A DNA stretch of 58,266 nucleotides from Pseudoxanthomonas sp. (lineage in GTDB: Bacteria > Pseudomonadota > Gammaproteobacteria > Xanthomonadales > Xanthomonadaceae): assembly GCF_002863005.1 (NCBI RefSeq), contig NZ_PKDG01000035.1:1-58266 (forward strand). The letters are read 5' to 3'. The position numbers were made by a program, and so were the translations under genes. Shown piece after piece: positions 24,609 to 32,580 of the stretch (positions are counted from its first letter, which is position 1; every line of letters begins with the position of its first letter). The notes under the pieces are model-generated. The model was not told where the DNA came from, did no database searches, and saw only the letters and a program-made list of their open reading frames with translations.

Positions 24609-24767
24609 ATGCATCCCGATGATGAGCTGCCAGCACTTCCTCCGGAGCTAACAGAGGAAGAGAAGGATCGCCGGACTCGCGAGGCCTTGGCCGATGTCGA
24701 CGCTGGGCGGACGATCACGCACGAGGAACTGCTGCGATGGGTCAGAGGGCTGTCGAAGCCTTCCTGA
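24609..24767 (+). CDS. Small antitoxin-like protein, second copy, 52 aa
   Basis: This protein is the same length as the one at 23949 and nearly identical from PELTEEEKDRRTRE onward, with the DVDAGRTITHEELLRW motif intact. Its frame has survived although the SseB copy in front of it is broken, which hints that the small protein is under some selection by itself. It begins 20 bases after the SseB-fragment stop. Confidence 0.6.
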   Translation: MHPDDELPALPPELTEEEKDRRTREALADVDAGRTITHEELLRWVRGLSKPS

Positions 24768-24949
24768 GCGCACCCATAGGCTCAGGAGCGTGGAAACTGG
24801 GGCACGCAAAGCGCGTTAGCGTGACTTCTGGGGATACACGACTGCGGCCATTGAAACTGAGGACATCAGAGCGCGGCAAATGGGGAGGGTTGGCGCGGGC
24901 GCTGGGGACAATCAAGTGCGCTCAACAATCATCCGAGAGTGCGCTGCCC

Positions 24950-25189
24950 ACCAGTATGAGCAGGCGTGCGAACTGCTGGGACAATGCCGTCGCTGAATCC
25001 TTCTTCGGAAGCCTGAAGAAAGAGCGGATCAAGAAGCGCATCTATGCAGACCGCCAAACGGCTGCCTTAGACGTATCCGAGTACATCGAAGGCTTCTACA
25101 ATCCGATCCGTCGGCACAGCCATGTCGGCGGTGTCAGTCCCATCGAGTTCGAGGCGGTACATCGACACCGCCGCTCAGGTGTCCACTAA
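24950..25189 (+). mobile_element. IS3-family transposase remnant (OrfB C-terminus)
   Basis: The frame encodes the catalytic-core end of an IS3-family integrase: MSRRANCWDNAVAESFFGSL, KKERIKKRIYADR, then YIEGFYNPIRRHSHVGGVSP with the third acidic residue region. Only about the last 80 residues remain; OrfA and the DDE Asp residues upstream are gone. The element's right end lies near 25190-25200 (GTGTCCACTAAATCCTGG), where it cuts into a HigA antitoxin gene. The 24768-24949 stretch before it has no recognisable gene. Confidence 0.75.
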
Positions 25190-25422
25190 ATCCTGGTAAC
25201 TCCAGTCAAGCCGCCTTGTTCCATTCGGAAGCGGATCGCCTCAATTGGATCGGGGGCTTCGATCGGGAAGTGCTTGGCCTCATAAGCTTTGACCAGCGTG
25301 GCCAGGATCTCGAAGCGGCCGCCGTCCTCCGTACCCGGAACCGGCTCGTTCTCGAAATACGCAGACAGCTCGCGCAGCGCAGCCTGGTAATCATTTTCGG
25401 TGCGAATGGGATGGATGTTCAT
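25186..25422 (-). pseudogene. higA: HigA-type antitoxin, 3' truncated by IS remnant
   Basis: From ATG 25422 the protein reads MNIHPIRTENDYQAALREL, then FEILATLVKAYEAKHFPI and ends GLTGVTRI. The first 75 residues are the N-terminal region of HigA-like antitoxins; the XRE DNA-binding domain that should follow GLT is missing, replaced by IS end sequence. Upstream codons on the same strand (SFIGYNRVIDAQ before the start) may be a damaged end of a HigB toxin, but this is uncertain. No intact toxin remains. Confidence 0.7.
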
Positions 25423-25577
25423 AGATCCTCCACGGTTTTGGGCGTCGATCACGCGGTTGTAACCGATAAAGCTGACACTGGCGTAGTGATTGCGAATGTG
25501 CGTGGTAGTCCGAACGGCGTGCCTGCCTTCGTCGTACCACTGCAAACCTGTTACTTCCCCGAAGTGCACATTAGTCC

Positions 25578-25611
25578 TGTGACTTGGCCGGGGGAGAGGA
25601 GGAAAGTCACA
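25578..25611. repeat. 8-bp inverted repeat near dif
   Basis: TGTGACTT and AAGTCACA are perfect reverse complements 18 bases apart, with a purine-rich loop (GGGGGAGAGGAGG). It lies 65 bases left of the dif match. It could be a hairpin of a phage intergenic region or a relic of the HigB side; no function can be assigned. Confidence 0.3.
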
Positions 25612-25675
25612 GCTTTACCGAGCCCGGTTGGGGCCGCCTTAGGTGTGGCGATGGCCCGAACTGGGCACATCCGTA

Positions 25676-25703
25676 ATTTCGCATAATGCCTATTATGTAA
25701 AGT
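25676..25703 (+). other. dif site (XerCD terminus recombination site)
   Basis: The 28-bp site has a XerC arm ATTTCGCATAA, centre TGCCTA and XerD arm TTATGTAAAGT. It agrees with the E. coli dif arms at nine of the eleven XerD positions and at all positions of the CGCATAA core. KOPS octamers converge on it from both sides across the window, which supports it as the functional chromosomal dif rather than only a phage attachment site. A filamentous-phage-type gene begins 89 bases to the right, as expected for phages that integrate at dif. Confidence 0.8.
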
Positions 25704-25791
25704 CGGATTGGGGCTGGTGGGCGCGGCTGCTCCGGGACTGGCTGGCATGGCGCTTGCGTGGCTCTAAGCCCACCAACGGGAGCTTTGACGC

Positions 25792-26091
25792 GTGCCTGAT
25801 CGGTTGAACCGCAACGCCCCTACGATTGTCGAGATTCTTACCGACGTACCTAGCCAGTGGAACGGCTGGCGCTTCTCTGCCAGCGGCCGGCATCTGATCG
25901 GGCCGGATGGCGACAGGATCACGGCACAGCGCCTAGCAGGTCTGCTGTGGCGTGATGCCATGGAGCTTCGACGTGACGGCCTGAAATCGCGCCGCGAAGC
26001 TGAAAAGCCTGTTCGGCGTGGACCGGTCAAGGTGGTCATCGTTGACCTGGCCGACTGGCACGCCCGGAACGTCGGTACTCGCGCTGGATGA
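25792..26091 (+). CDS. DUF3653-like phage protein, 99 aa
   Basis: The sequence QWNGWRFSASGRHLIGPDGD, then RLAGLLWRDAMELRRDG and a C-terminal strand VKVVIVDLADWHARN match small DUF3653 proteins found in Xanthomonas and Stenotrophomonas filamentous phages and related prophages, where they are thought to be regulatory. Start GTG 25792 has a GGGAGC ribosome site eight bases upstream. It lies directly beside dif, the known integration site of these phages, and is the best phage marker in this window. No replication initiator or coat gene is visible nearby. Confidence 0.6.
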   Translation: MPDRLNRNAPTIVEILTDVPSQWNGWRFSASGRHLIGPDGDRITAQRLAGLLWRDAMELRRDGLKSRREAEKPVRRGPVKVVIVDLADWHARNVGTRAG

Positions 26092-26149
26092 AGCGTCACC
26101 GTTGGGGTGCCGCCCCTACACCCCGGGTATGATCGGTCCGGGGGTGAAC

Positions 26150-26506
26150 ATGGAACGTCCGAGACACCCGGTGGCGCGGGAACGATCCGGCATCATTCAT
26201 ATCACGCTGATCGGTTTAGCACTGGCTACAGTGATCGCCGGAGGCGTACACCTGCTCGGCAGAACACAGTTGGCGTGGAACGCTCGCTATGGCGAGCGAC
26301 CGCCAACGCCTAAAGCTCAGCCGCAGAGTGAAGCACCGCTAGTGCTTCCGGCTCCTGATCCGGTCTACGAACAACTGAAGAAAGATTTCGCTGCTGGCCG
26401 ACTCAGGTGCATTAACGGCCAACTGTTCCGAAAGCTTCCTAATGGCTGGGAGAACATCCCCGGCGAAGACTGCCTACAGGAAGACCAACCGAGGATCGAC
26501 AAATGA
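26150..26506 (+). CDS. Hypothetical single-pass membrane protein, 118 aa
   Basis: One N-terminal membrane helix (IIHITLIGLALATVIAGGVH, about residues 15-34) is followed by a Pro-rich hinge and a small exported domain with two Cys (LRCINGQLF and GEDCLQEDQ) that could form a disulphide. Family not recognised. ATG 26150 has GGGGTGA just upstream; ATG 26129 is an alternative. It overlaps the next gene as ATGA, so the two form a unit. GC content is lower than in neighbouring core genes. Confidence 0.6.
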   Translation: MERPRHPVARERSGIIHITLIGLALATVIAGGVHLLGRTQLAWNARYGERPPTPKAQPQSEAPLVLPAPDPVYEQLKKDFAAGRLRCINGQLFRKLPNGWENIPGEDCLQEDQPRIDK

Positions 26507-27084
26507 ACCAGCAGCAGAACCCACTAAATTGGTTTGAGGATTTGGTGAAGGAGTATCCGGGCGCAGAGAACTACCGATCGGATGTGCAGAACGTTGAGCG
26601 CCTAGTGATCGAGGCATTAGACATAGCCGATCAAGCTAGGAATCAAGCTCGCGACAGTGCAAAGAAATTTCTGATCGATCTACTAACATCGATGTGGGAC
26701 AAATCGTCCGCGTACACGACTGCTGTTATTTCCGTTGGTTACGTAGCGCTATTCACATCATGGAGTGCTACAGCGGGCGATATCGCGCCACAGTTTTCAC
26801 GGCTGGTAGCGGTATTCGGCCTAAGCTCGCTTGCAGTGTTCGTAATATTCGAGGTTGGAAAGATGGTGTGGCAGCACGTGCACGTGATGGCTTTGATACG
26901 CCTCATCGGACATCAAGGACCAGCTTTCGATGAGGCACAAAATCGATACAGCTCATTCAGCGCATCAAGCCAAAAAGCGCATCAATGGGTATGGAGCATC
27001 GTGCTCGGACTTACGTTGGTCCTGGGAATGACATCCGCTAGCGTTTTGGTATACGCCAACCTAGAGCGGATGTTTGGCCTCTAA
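26503..27084 (+). CDS. Hypothetical three-helix membrane protein, 193 aa
   Basis: A cytoplasmic helical N-terminus (about 70 residues with VERLVIEALDIADQARNQA) is followed by three membrane helices (AVISVGYVALFTSW near 80-93, LVAVFGLSSLAVFVIFEVG near 103-121 and IVLGLTLVLGMTSASVLVYA near 165-184). I do not recognise the family. Codon use is more AT-rich than in core genes, indicating recent acquisition. Coupled to the single-pass protein before it, it may form a small membrane complex; accessory two-membrane-protein pairs near dif are candidates for phage moron or defence functions, but nothing in the sequence proves it. Confidence 0.6.
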   Translation: MNQQQNPLNWFEDLVKEYPGAENYRSDVQNVERLVIEALDIADQARNQARDSAKKFLIDLLTSMWDKSSAYTTAVISVGYVALFTSWSATAGDIAPQFSRLVAVFGLSSLAVFVIFEVGKMVWQHVHVMALIRLIGHQGPAFDEAQNRYSSFSASSQKAHQWVWSIVLGLTLVLGMTSASVLVYANLERMFGL

Positions 27085-27500
27085 AGCGATGACACAGGCC
27101 CGGTGTATGTCGTGCCCGGCGCATAGCCGGGGCTGCGCGGGAACACATCCGGGCGTTGGCCGGGTGCGTAATCGACGGTGCCGCCTGCGCGGCCAGCGTC
27201 ACCGCCCTCACTCGCTCCGCTCGCAAGGCCGGAGGCGCTGCCGCTTCCGCTCAGGTTGTACAGCGTGTGGGACGTGTAGCCGAGCGCCTCGATGGCCGCC
27301 ACCTCGATCTGTTCGACTGTCTCCCCGGAGTCGTTGACCCACTCCACCCAGCCCCGCACTCGCCCGCCGACCTCGGCACGCGCGGCGAGCCTGACGCGGC
27401 CGAGATCCTGCAGCTTGACGACGAAGCGTTGGTCAGGCGTTAGATCGGCGAACTCATCCTTGGACGGGAGCGATCCTGCTGCGCTCAAGGCACCAGCTTC
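27081..27500 (-). pseudogene. Possible filamentous-phage protein remnant (C-terminal fragment)
   Basis: On the - strand an open frame reads LTPDQRFVVKLQDLGRVRLA, VRGWVEWVNDSGETVEQIEV and AIEALGYTSHTLYNL, then a Gly/Ser-rich tail ending GYAPGTTYTGPVSSL. A beta-rich domain with this Gly/Ser tail is reminiscent of the C-terminal part of filamentous-phage assembly (pI/Zot-like) proteins, but I cannot confirm the family. The frame has no start before it collides with the exonuclease gene at 27537, so it is a 5'-truncated fragment. It ends on the same bases as the convergent gene at 27084. Confidence 0.3.
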
Positions 27501-27536
27501 ACCACCCCTGTACACGCCCTTTCGCAGTCTTCCTCC

Positions 27537-28538
27537 ATGACGGCGACCCCCCGCGACCTCATCGTATTGGGCCCTGAAGGCATGTACTGCCCGGCAGGCG
27601 ATTTCTTCATCGATCCCTGGAAGCCGGTCGCGACGGCGGTGATTACCCATGGGCATGGGGACCACGCCCGCAGCGGCATGGCGCGCTACCACGCGGCCAG
27701 CGACTGCATGCCGGTACTGCGGTGGCGGTTGGGCGATCAGGAGTTCCATCCGCATGCCTACGGCGAGCGTTTCTCGCTGGGGAACGCCACCGTGTCGTTT
27801 CATTCAGCCGGGCATGTCCTCGGTTCCGCGCAGGTACGCATCGAAGTGGACGGCGAAGTCTGGGTCGCGTCGGGCGACTACAAGCGCCAGGCGGATCCCA
27901 CCTGCCCGCCCTTCGAGGTCGTGCCGTGCGACGTTTTCATCACCGAAGCGACGTTCGGCCTGCCCGTCTATCAATGGCCCGACACGCCCGAGGAAGTCGC
28001 GCGCATCGTCGAATGGCGTCGCGCGTGCGAGGCGCGTGGACGTGCGGCCATCCTGTACGCCTATGCGCTGGGCAAGGCGCAGCGCATCCTGGCCGAACTC
28101 GCGCGCTTCGACGAACCCCCCGTCTACCTGCATGGCGCCGTGGACACCGGCGTGCAGGTGTACCGCAGTGCGGGCATCGACCTGATCGCCACCGAGGCGG
28201 TCGGCGAGCAGCCCAAGGGCAAGGATTTCGCGGGCCGCCTGGTGATCGCGCCGCCCTCCGCGGCCGGGTCCACCTGGACGCGTCGCTTCCGCGACGCCGA
28301 ACATGGCTTCGCATCCGGCTGGATGCGCCTGCGCGGCAACCGCCGGCGACGCAACTACGACCGCGGCTTCGTCGTGTCCGATCATGCCGACTGGCCGGGC
28401 TTGCTCGCCACCATCGAACAGACGGGCGCACGTCGCATCATCGCCACCCATGGGAACACCGACGCGCTGATCCGCTTCCTGCGCGAGCGCGGTCAGGATG
28501 CGCAGGCGTTCTCGACCGACTTCGGTGGCGAGGAATGA
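27537..28538 (+). CDS. Ligase-associated DNA exonuclease (MBL beta-CASP), 333 aa
   Basis: The metal site motif TAVITHGHGDHARSG and later SAGHVLGSAQV, SGDYKR and VVSDHADWPGL mark an MBL-fold beta-CASP nuclease. With the ligase, Lhr-type helicase and PdeM nuclease that follow it matches the ligase-associated exonuclease of the four-gene bacterial repair cassette. It is the first gene; its stop overlaps the ligase ATG as ATGA. It marks the right boundary of the accessory region and the return to core-like codon use. Confidence 0.9.
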   Translation: MTATPRDLIVLGPEGMYCPAGDFFIDPWKPVATAVITHGHGDHARSGMARYHAASDCMPVLRWRLGDQEFHPHAYGERFSLGNATVSFHSAGHVLGSAQVRIEVDGEVWVASGDYKRQADPTCPPFEVVPCDVFITEATFGLPVYQWPDTPEEVARIVEWRRACEARGRAAILYAYALGKAQRILAELARFDEPPVYLHGAVDTGVQVYRSAGIDLIATEAVGEQPKGKDFAGRLVIAPPSAAGSTWTRRFRDAEHGFASGWMRLRGNRRRRNYDRGFVVSDHADWPGLLATIEQTGARRIIATHGNTDALIRFLRERGQDAQAFSTDFGGEE

Positions 28539-30127
28539 AAGCCTTCGCCGCGCTCTACCAGGCGCTGGAGCACAGCACCGGCACCCTCGACAAGCGAGCG
28601 GCGATCGCCGACTACGTGCGCCGCGTGCCGCGCGAAGACGCGGCGTGGGGGCTTTGGCTGCTTGCCGGCAACAAGCTGCGGCGGATCGCGGGCAGCGGCG
28701 AACTGCGCACCTGGTGCGGCGAACTCGCCGGCCTGCCCGCGTGGCTGGTGGACGACAGCTATTCCCACGTCGGCGACCTGGCGGAGACGCTTGCCCTGTT
28801 GCTGCCGTCGAGCACGGCGCAGCATCCCGAGCTGCCGCTGCATGCGTGGATCGAACAGCGCCTGTTGCCGGTCGCCGGTGCCGATGCGGAGACGCGTCGT
28901 AGCACCGTGGTCGACGCCTGGACGCAGCTGCCCGACAGCGAGCGCCTCGTCTTCAACAAGCTGCTGACGGGCGCGCTGCGGGTCGGTGTGTCGGCGCGCC
29001 TGGTCCAGCAGGCGCTCGCGGATTTTTCCGACGTGCCCATCGCGGTGCTCGCGCAGCGCATGCTCGGTGACTGGCCGCCCACGCCGGCGTTCCTCGATGG
29101 CCTGCTGTCGACCGAGGTGCTCGACAGCGACCGCGAACAGCCCTACCCGTTCTTCCTCGCATCGCCGCTGGAACATGCACCCGAACAACTGGGCGACGTG
29201 AAGGACTGGCTGCTGGAATGGAAGTGGGATGGCATCCGCGTGCAGGTGATCCGTCGCCGCAACGAGGTCGCGCTCTGGTCGCGCGGCGAGGAGCGGCTGG
29301 ATGGCCGTTTTCCCGAGATCGAGGCCGCTGCGCTCGGCCTGCCGCAGGATGCCGTCATCGATGGCGAACTGCTGGCCTGGGACGACGGCACTGCACCCCT
29401 CCCCTTCTCCGCGCTGCAGACGCGCATCCAGCGCAAACGTCCGGGCAGCAAGCATCTTGCTGCCGCACCCGCGCGGGTGCTGGCGTACGACCTGCTGGAA
29501 CTGGAAGGCGAAGATGTGCGCGAATGGCCGCTGGAGGCGCGCCGGCAGCGCCTGGACGAGCTGCTCCGGGCCACGCACGATCCGCGCCTGCAGGTCTCGC
29601 CGGCGGTGGATGCTGCATCCTGGGATGCGGCCGCCGCGCTGCGCCAGGGCGCGCGCGAACGCGGCGTCGAAGGCCTGATGCTGAAACGCCGTGCATCGCC
29701 GTATCGCAGCGGCCGGCGACGCGGCGACTGGTGGAAATGGAAGATCGATCCCCTGACCATCGACGCGGTGCTGCTGTACGCGCAGGCCGGGCATGGGCGC
29801 CGCAGTACCCTGCACACCGATTACACGTTCGGTGTATGGAACGACGCCGGCGAACTGGTGCCGGTGGCGAAGGCCTACTCGGGACTGGACGACAAGGAAA
29901 TCCTGGCGCTGGACCAGTGGATCCGCACCCACACGCGCGAGCGGTTCGGCCCCGTGCGTTCCGTCGTCGCCCACCATGTCTTCGAGCTCGGCTTCGAAGG
30001 CGTCAACATCAGCAATCGGCACAAGGCGGGCGTCGCCGTTCGGTTTCCCCGCATCCTGCGCTGGCGCCACGACAAGTCCGCGGCGGACGCCGACAAGCTG
30101 TCCACGCTGCAGGCACTGGCGCGATGA
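28535..30127 (+). CDS. ATP-dependent DNA ligase, 530 aa
   Basis: The adenylation motif EWKWDGIRVQ carries the nucleotidyl lysine; other ligase motifs are ELLAWDDG, VEGLMLKR and WWKWKIDPLTIDAV, followed by an OB-fold domain. An N-terminal all-helical DNA-binding domain (residues 1-190) gives the length typical of LigC/LigB-type ATP-dependent ligases associated with Lhr helicase rather than LigD. It seals nicks in a repair pathway. Both ends overlap neighbours by four bases. Confidence 0.92.
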   Translation: MKAFAALYQALEHSTGTLDKRAAIADYVRRVPREDAAWGLWLLAGNKLRRIAGSGELRTWCGELAGLPAWLVDDSYSHVGDLAETLALLLPSSTAQHPELPLHAWIEQRLLPVAGADAETRRSTVVDAWTQLPDSERLVFNKLLTGALRVGVSARLVQQALADFSDVPIAVLAQRMLGDWPPTPAFLDGLLSTEVLDSDREQPYPFFLASPLEHAPEQLGDVKDWLLEWKWDGIRVQVIRRRNEVALWSRGEERLDGRFPEIEAAALGLPQDAVIDGELLAWDDGTAPLPFSALQTRIQRKRPGSKHLAAAPARVLAYDLLELEGEDVREWPLEARRQRLDELLRATHDPRLQVSPAVDAASWDAAAALRQGARERGVEGLMLKRRASPYRSGRRRGDWWKWKIDPLTIDAVLLYAQAGHGRRSTLHTDYTFGVWNDAGELVPVAKAYSGLDDKEILALDQWIRTHTRERFGPVRSVVAHHVFELGFEGVNISNRHKAGVAVRFPRILRWRHDKSAADADKLSTLQALAR

Positions 30128-32580
30128 CGCCCCTTGCCCGGCTGCAGCAGTGGTTCGCCACCCGCGGCTGGAAGCCGCTGCCGTTCCAGCGCCAGGCCTG
30201 GCGACATTACCTGGCGGGCGAATCGGGGCTGATCCATACCCCGACCGGCAGCGGCAAGACACTCGCCGCGTTCGGCGGACCGCTGCTCGAAGCGTTGGCG
30301 GAAAAGGCGCCGTCCCGTTCATCCGGGTCGCGCAGGCCGGTTGCGCGTCCGTTGCGCGTGCTGTGGATCACGCCGCTGCGCGCCCTGGCCACCGACACGA
30401 CGCGAGCGCTGGCCGAGACCGCCGATGCGCTCGGCCTGCCGTGGAGTGTGGCGCAGCGCACCGGCGATGCCAGTGCACGCGACAAGCGCCTGGCGCGCGG
30501 CGGCAAGCTGGATGTGCTGGTGACCACGCCCGAGTCGCTGTCGCTGCTGCTCAGCTATCCGGATACGGCGCCGATGTTCGGCGACCTGCGCTGCGTGGTG
30601 GTGGACGAATGGCACGAGCTGATGGGCAGCAAGCGCGGCGTGCAGACCCAGCTTGCGTTGGCGCGCCTGCGCCGATGGTCGCCTCGCGTGCGAACGTGGG
30701 GACTGTCGGCGACGCTCGGCAATCTGGAGGATGCCTGCCGGTCGCTGCTTCCGCCCGGCCAACCGCCGCGCGTGCTGTCGGCCGCGCGGCCCCGGCCGAT
30801 GACGCTGGAAACGCTGTTGCCGGCGGACATCGTGCGGTTTCCCTGGAGCGGCCACCTGGGCCTGAGCCAGCTTGCGGGCGTGATGGATCGCGTGTTCTCC
30901 GTCCGCACCACCCTGCTGTTCACCAACACGCGCGCGCATGCGGAACTGTGGCACCAAGCGCTGTCGTCGGTATGGCCGGAAGACACCGCGACGCTGGCCC
31001 TGCATCATGGCTCGCTCGATCCGGCCGTGCGGCAGCAGGCCGAAGCCGGCTTGCGCGATGCATCGCTGCGGTGCGTGGTCGCCACGTCCAGCCTGGACCT
31101 GGGCGTCGACTTTCCCTCGGTCGACCAGGTGATCCAGATCGGCAGCCCGAAGGGCGTGGCCCGGCTGCTGCAGCGTGCCGGCCGTGCGCGCCATCGCCCC
31201 GGCGAGACCGGCCATGTCCTGTGCGTGCCCACCCACGCGCTCGAACTCGCGGAATACGCGGCCACGCGCACGGCGATCACGGAGGGCGTGGTGGAGACCC
31301 GGCATCCCCCTCGCCTGCCGCTCGACGTGTTGGCGCAGCACGCGGTGACGCTCGCGCTGGGCGGCGGCTTCGAGGCGGACGCGCTGCTGGCCGAGGTGCG
31401 CACGACGCACGCGTTCGCGACGCTCGACACCGCGACGTGGCAGCGGGTGCTCGACTTCATCGTGCGCGGCGGCGATGCACTGGAGCACTATCCCGAGTAT
31501 CGACGCGTCGTGCGCGATGCGGACGGTGTATATCGCGTGCACGAGAAGATCGTAGCCCTGCGCCATCGGCTTTCCATCGGCACCATCGCCAGCGACGGCA
31601 ACGTGTCGGTGAAGTTCATGAAAGGCGGGGGACTGGGTGCGGTCGAGGAAGCCTTCCTCAGCCGCCTGCGACCGGGTGACCGTTTCCGGTTCGCCGGTCG
31701 CTTGCTGGAGCTGGTGCGGCTGCAGGACATGACGGCCTACGTGCGCCTGGTCAAGCAGGGGGACGGCGTGGTGCCCCGCTGGATGGGCGGCCGCATGCCG
31801 TTGTCGTCGCGGCTGGCCGCGCAGGTGCTGGCGTCGCTGGCGGACGACCGGACATCGCCCGAGATGCGGGCGTTGGGTCCGCTGCTGGCCGTGCAGGAAA
31901 GTCTCAGTCGCGTGCCGTCTCCGGGTGAGCTGCTGGTGGAGCAGGTGAAGCGCCGCGATGGATACCACGTGTTCGTCTACCCGTTCGCCGGCCGTCGTGC
32001 GCACGAGGGGCTCGCCGCCCTGATGGCGTGGCGATGGGGCCAGCGGCACCCCAACACGTTCTCGCTCGCGGCCAATGATCTCGGTTTCGTGCTGTCAGCC
32101 CAGCTGCCCGTTGCCCTGGATGCGGACCTGCTGCGGGAACTGCTCTCGCCCCTCCATCTGGTGGACGACCTCGCCCACGGCGCCAACCTCGGCGAACTGG
32201 CGCGCCGGCAGTTCCGCGGCATCGCGCGCGTCGCCGGCCTGTTGCCGCCTTCGCTGCCGGGCCGCACGCCCCGCAGCCTGCGGCAACTGCAGGCGTCGAG
32301 CGGCCTGCTCTTCGACGTGCTGTCGCAACACGACCCCGGCCATCTGCTGCTGGAACTGGCGCGCCGCGAGGCGCTGGAAGAAGACCTGCAGATCGCCGAC
32401 ATGGAGGGCCTGCTCGGCCGGCTGCGCGATGCGCGCGTGCACCTCACCTCGCCCGCCAGCCTCACACCGCTCGCCTTTCCGCTGTGGGCCGACGGGATGC
32501 GCGCACACCTGAGCACCGAAGACTGGCAGGCGCGGGTACGCCGTGCGGCCGAGCAGCTGGAACGCCGCCATGCAGGCTAG
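30124..32580 (+). CDS. Ligase-associated DEXH-box helicase (Lhr-type), 818 aa
   Basis: Walker A TPTGSGKTLAAF, the DExH box VVVDEWHELMGSKRG, SAT motif GLSATLGNLED and motif VI LLQRAGRARHRPG identify a superfamily 2 helicase of the Lhr-core class, followed by the winged-helix and Lhr-specific C-terminal domains. It is a 3'-5' DNA translocase and helicase expected to act with the adjacent ligase and nucleases. The 818-aa length fits the ligase-associated subgroup, shorter than full Lhr. It overlaps the ligase by four and pdeM by eleven bases. Confidence 0.92.
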   Translation: MTPLARLQQWFATRGWKPLPFQRQAWRHYLAGESGLIHTPTGSGKTLAAFGGPLLEALAEKAPSRSSGSRRPVARPLRVLWITPLRALATDTTRALAETADALGLPWSVAQRTGDASARDKRLARGGKLDVLVTTPESLSLLLSYPDTAPMFGDLRCVVVDEWHELMGSKRGVQTQLALARLRRWSPRVRTWGLSATLGNLEDACRSLLPPGQPPRVLSAARPRPMTLETLLPADIVRFPWSGHLGLSQLAGVMDRVFSVRTTLLFTNTRAHAELWHQALSSVWPEDTATLALHHGSLDPAVRQQAEAGLRDASLRCVVATSSLDLGVDFPSVDQVIQIGSPKGVARLLQRAGRARHRPGETGHVLCVPTHALELAEYAATRTAITEGVVETRHPPRLPLDVLAQHAVTLALGGGFEADALLAEVRTTHAFATLDTATWQRVLDFIVRGGDALEHYPEYRRVVRDADGVYRVHEKIVALRHRLSIGTIASDGNVSVKFMKGGGLGAVEEAFLSRLRPGDRFRFAGRLLELVRLQDMTAYVRLVKQGDGVVPRWMGGRMPLSSRLAAQVLASLADDRTSPEMRALGPLLAVQESLSRVPSPGELLVEQVKRRDGYHVFVYPFAGRRAHEGLAALMAWRWGQRHPNTFSLAANDLGFVLSAQLPVALDADLLRELLSPLHLVDDLAHGANLGELARRQFRGIARVAGLLPPSLPGRTPRSLRQLQASSGLLFDVLSQHDPGHLLLELARREALEEDLQIADMEGLLGRLRDARVHLTSPASLTPLAFPLWADGMRAHLSTEDWQARVRRAAEQLERRHAG

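Noticed and set aside
25551..25748. 65-codon - strand frame across the dif site
   Set aside because: It reads through the Xer site, has no homologous look and only exists because the stretch lacks stops.
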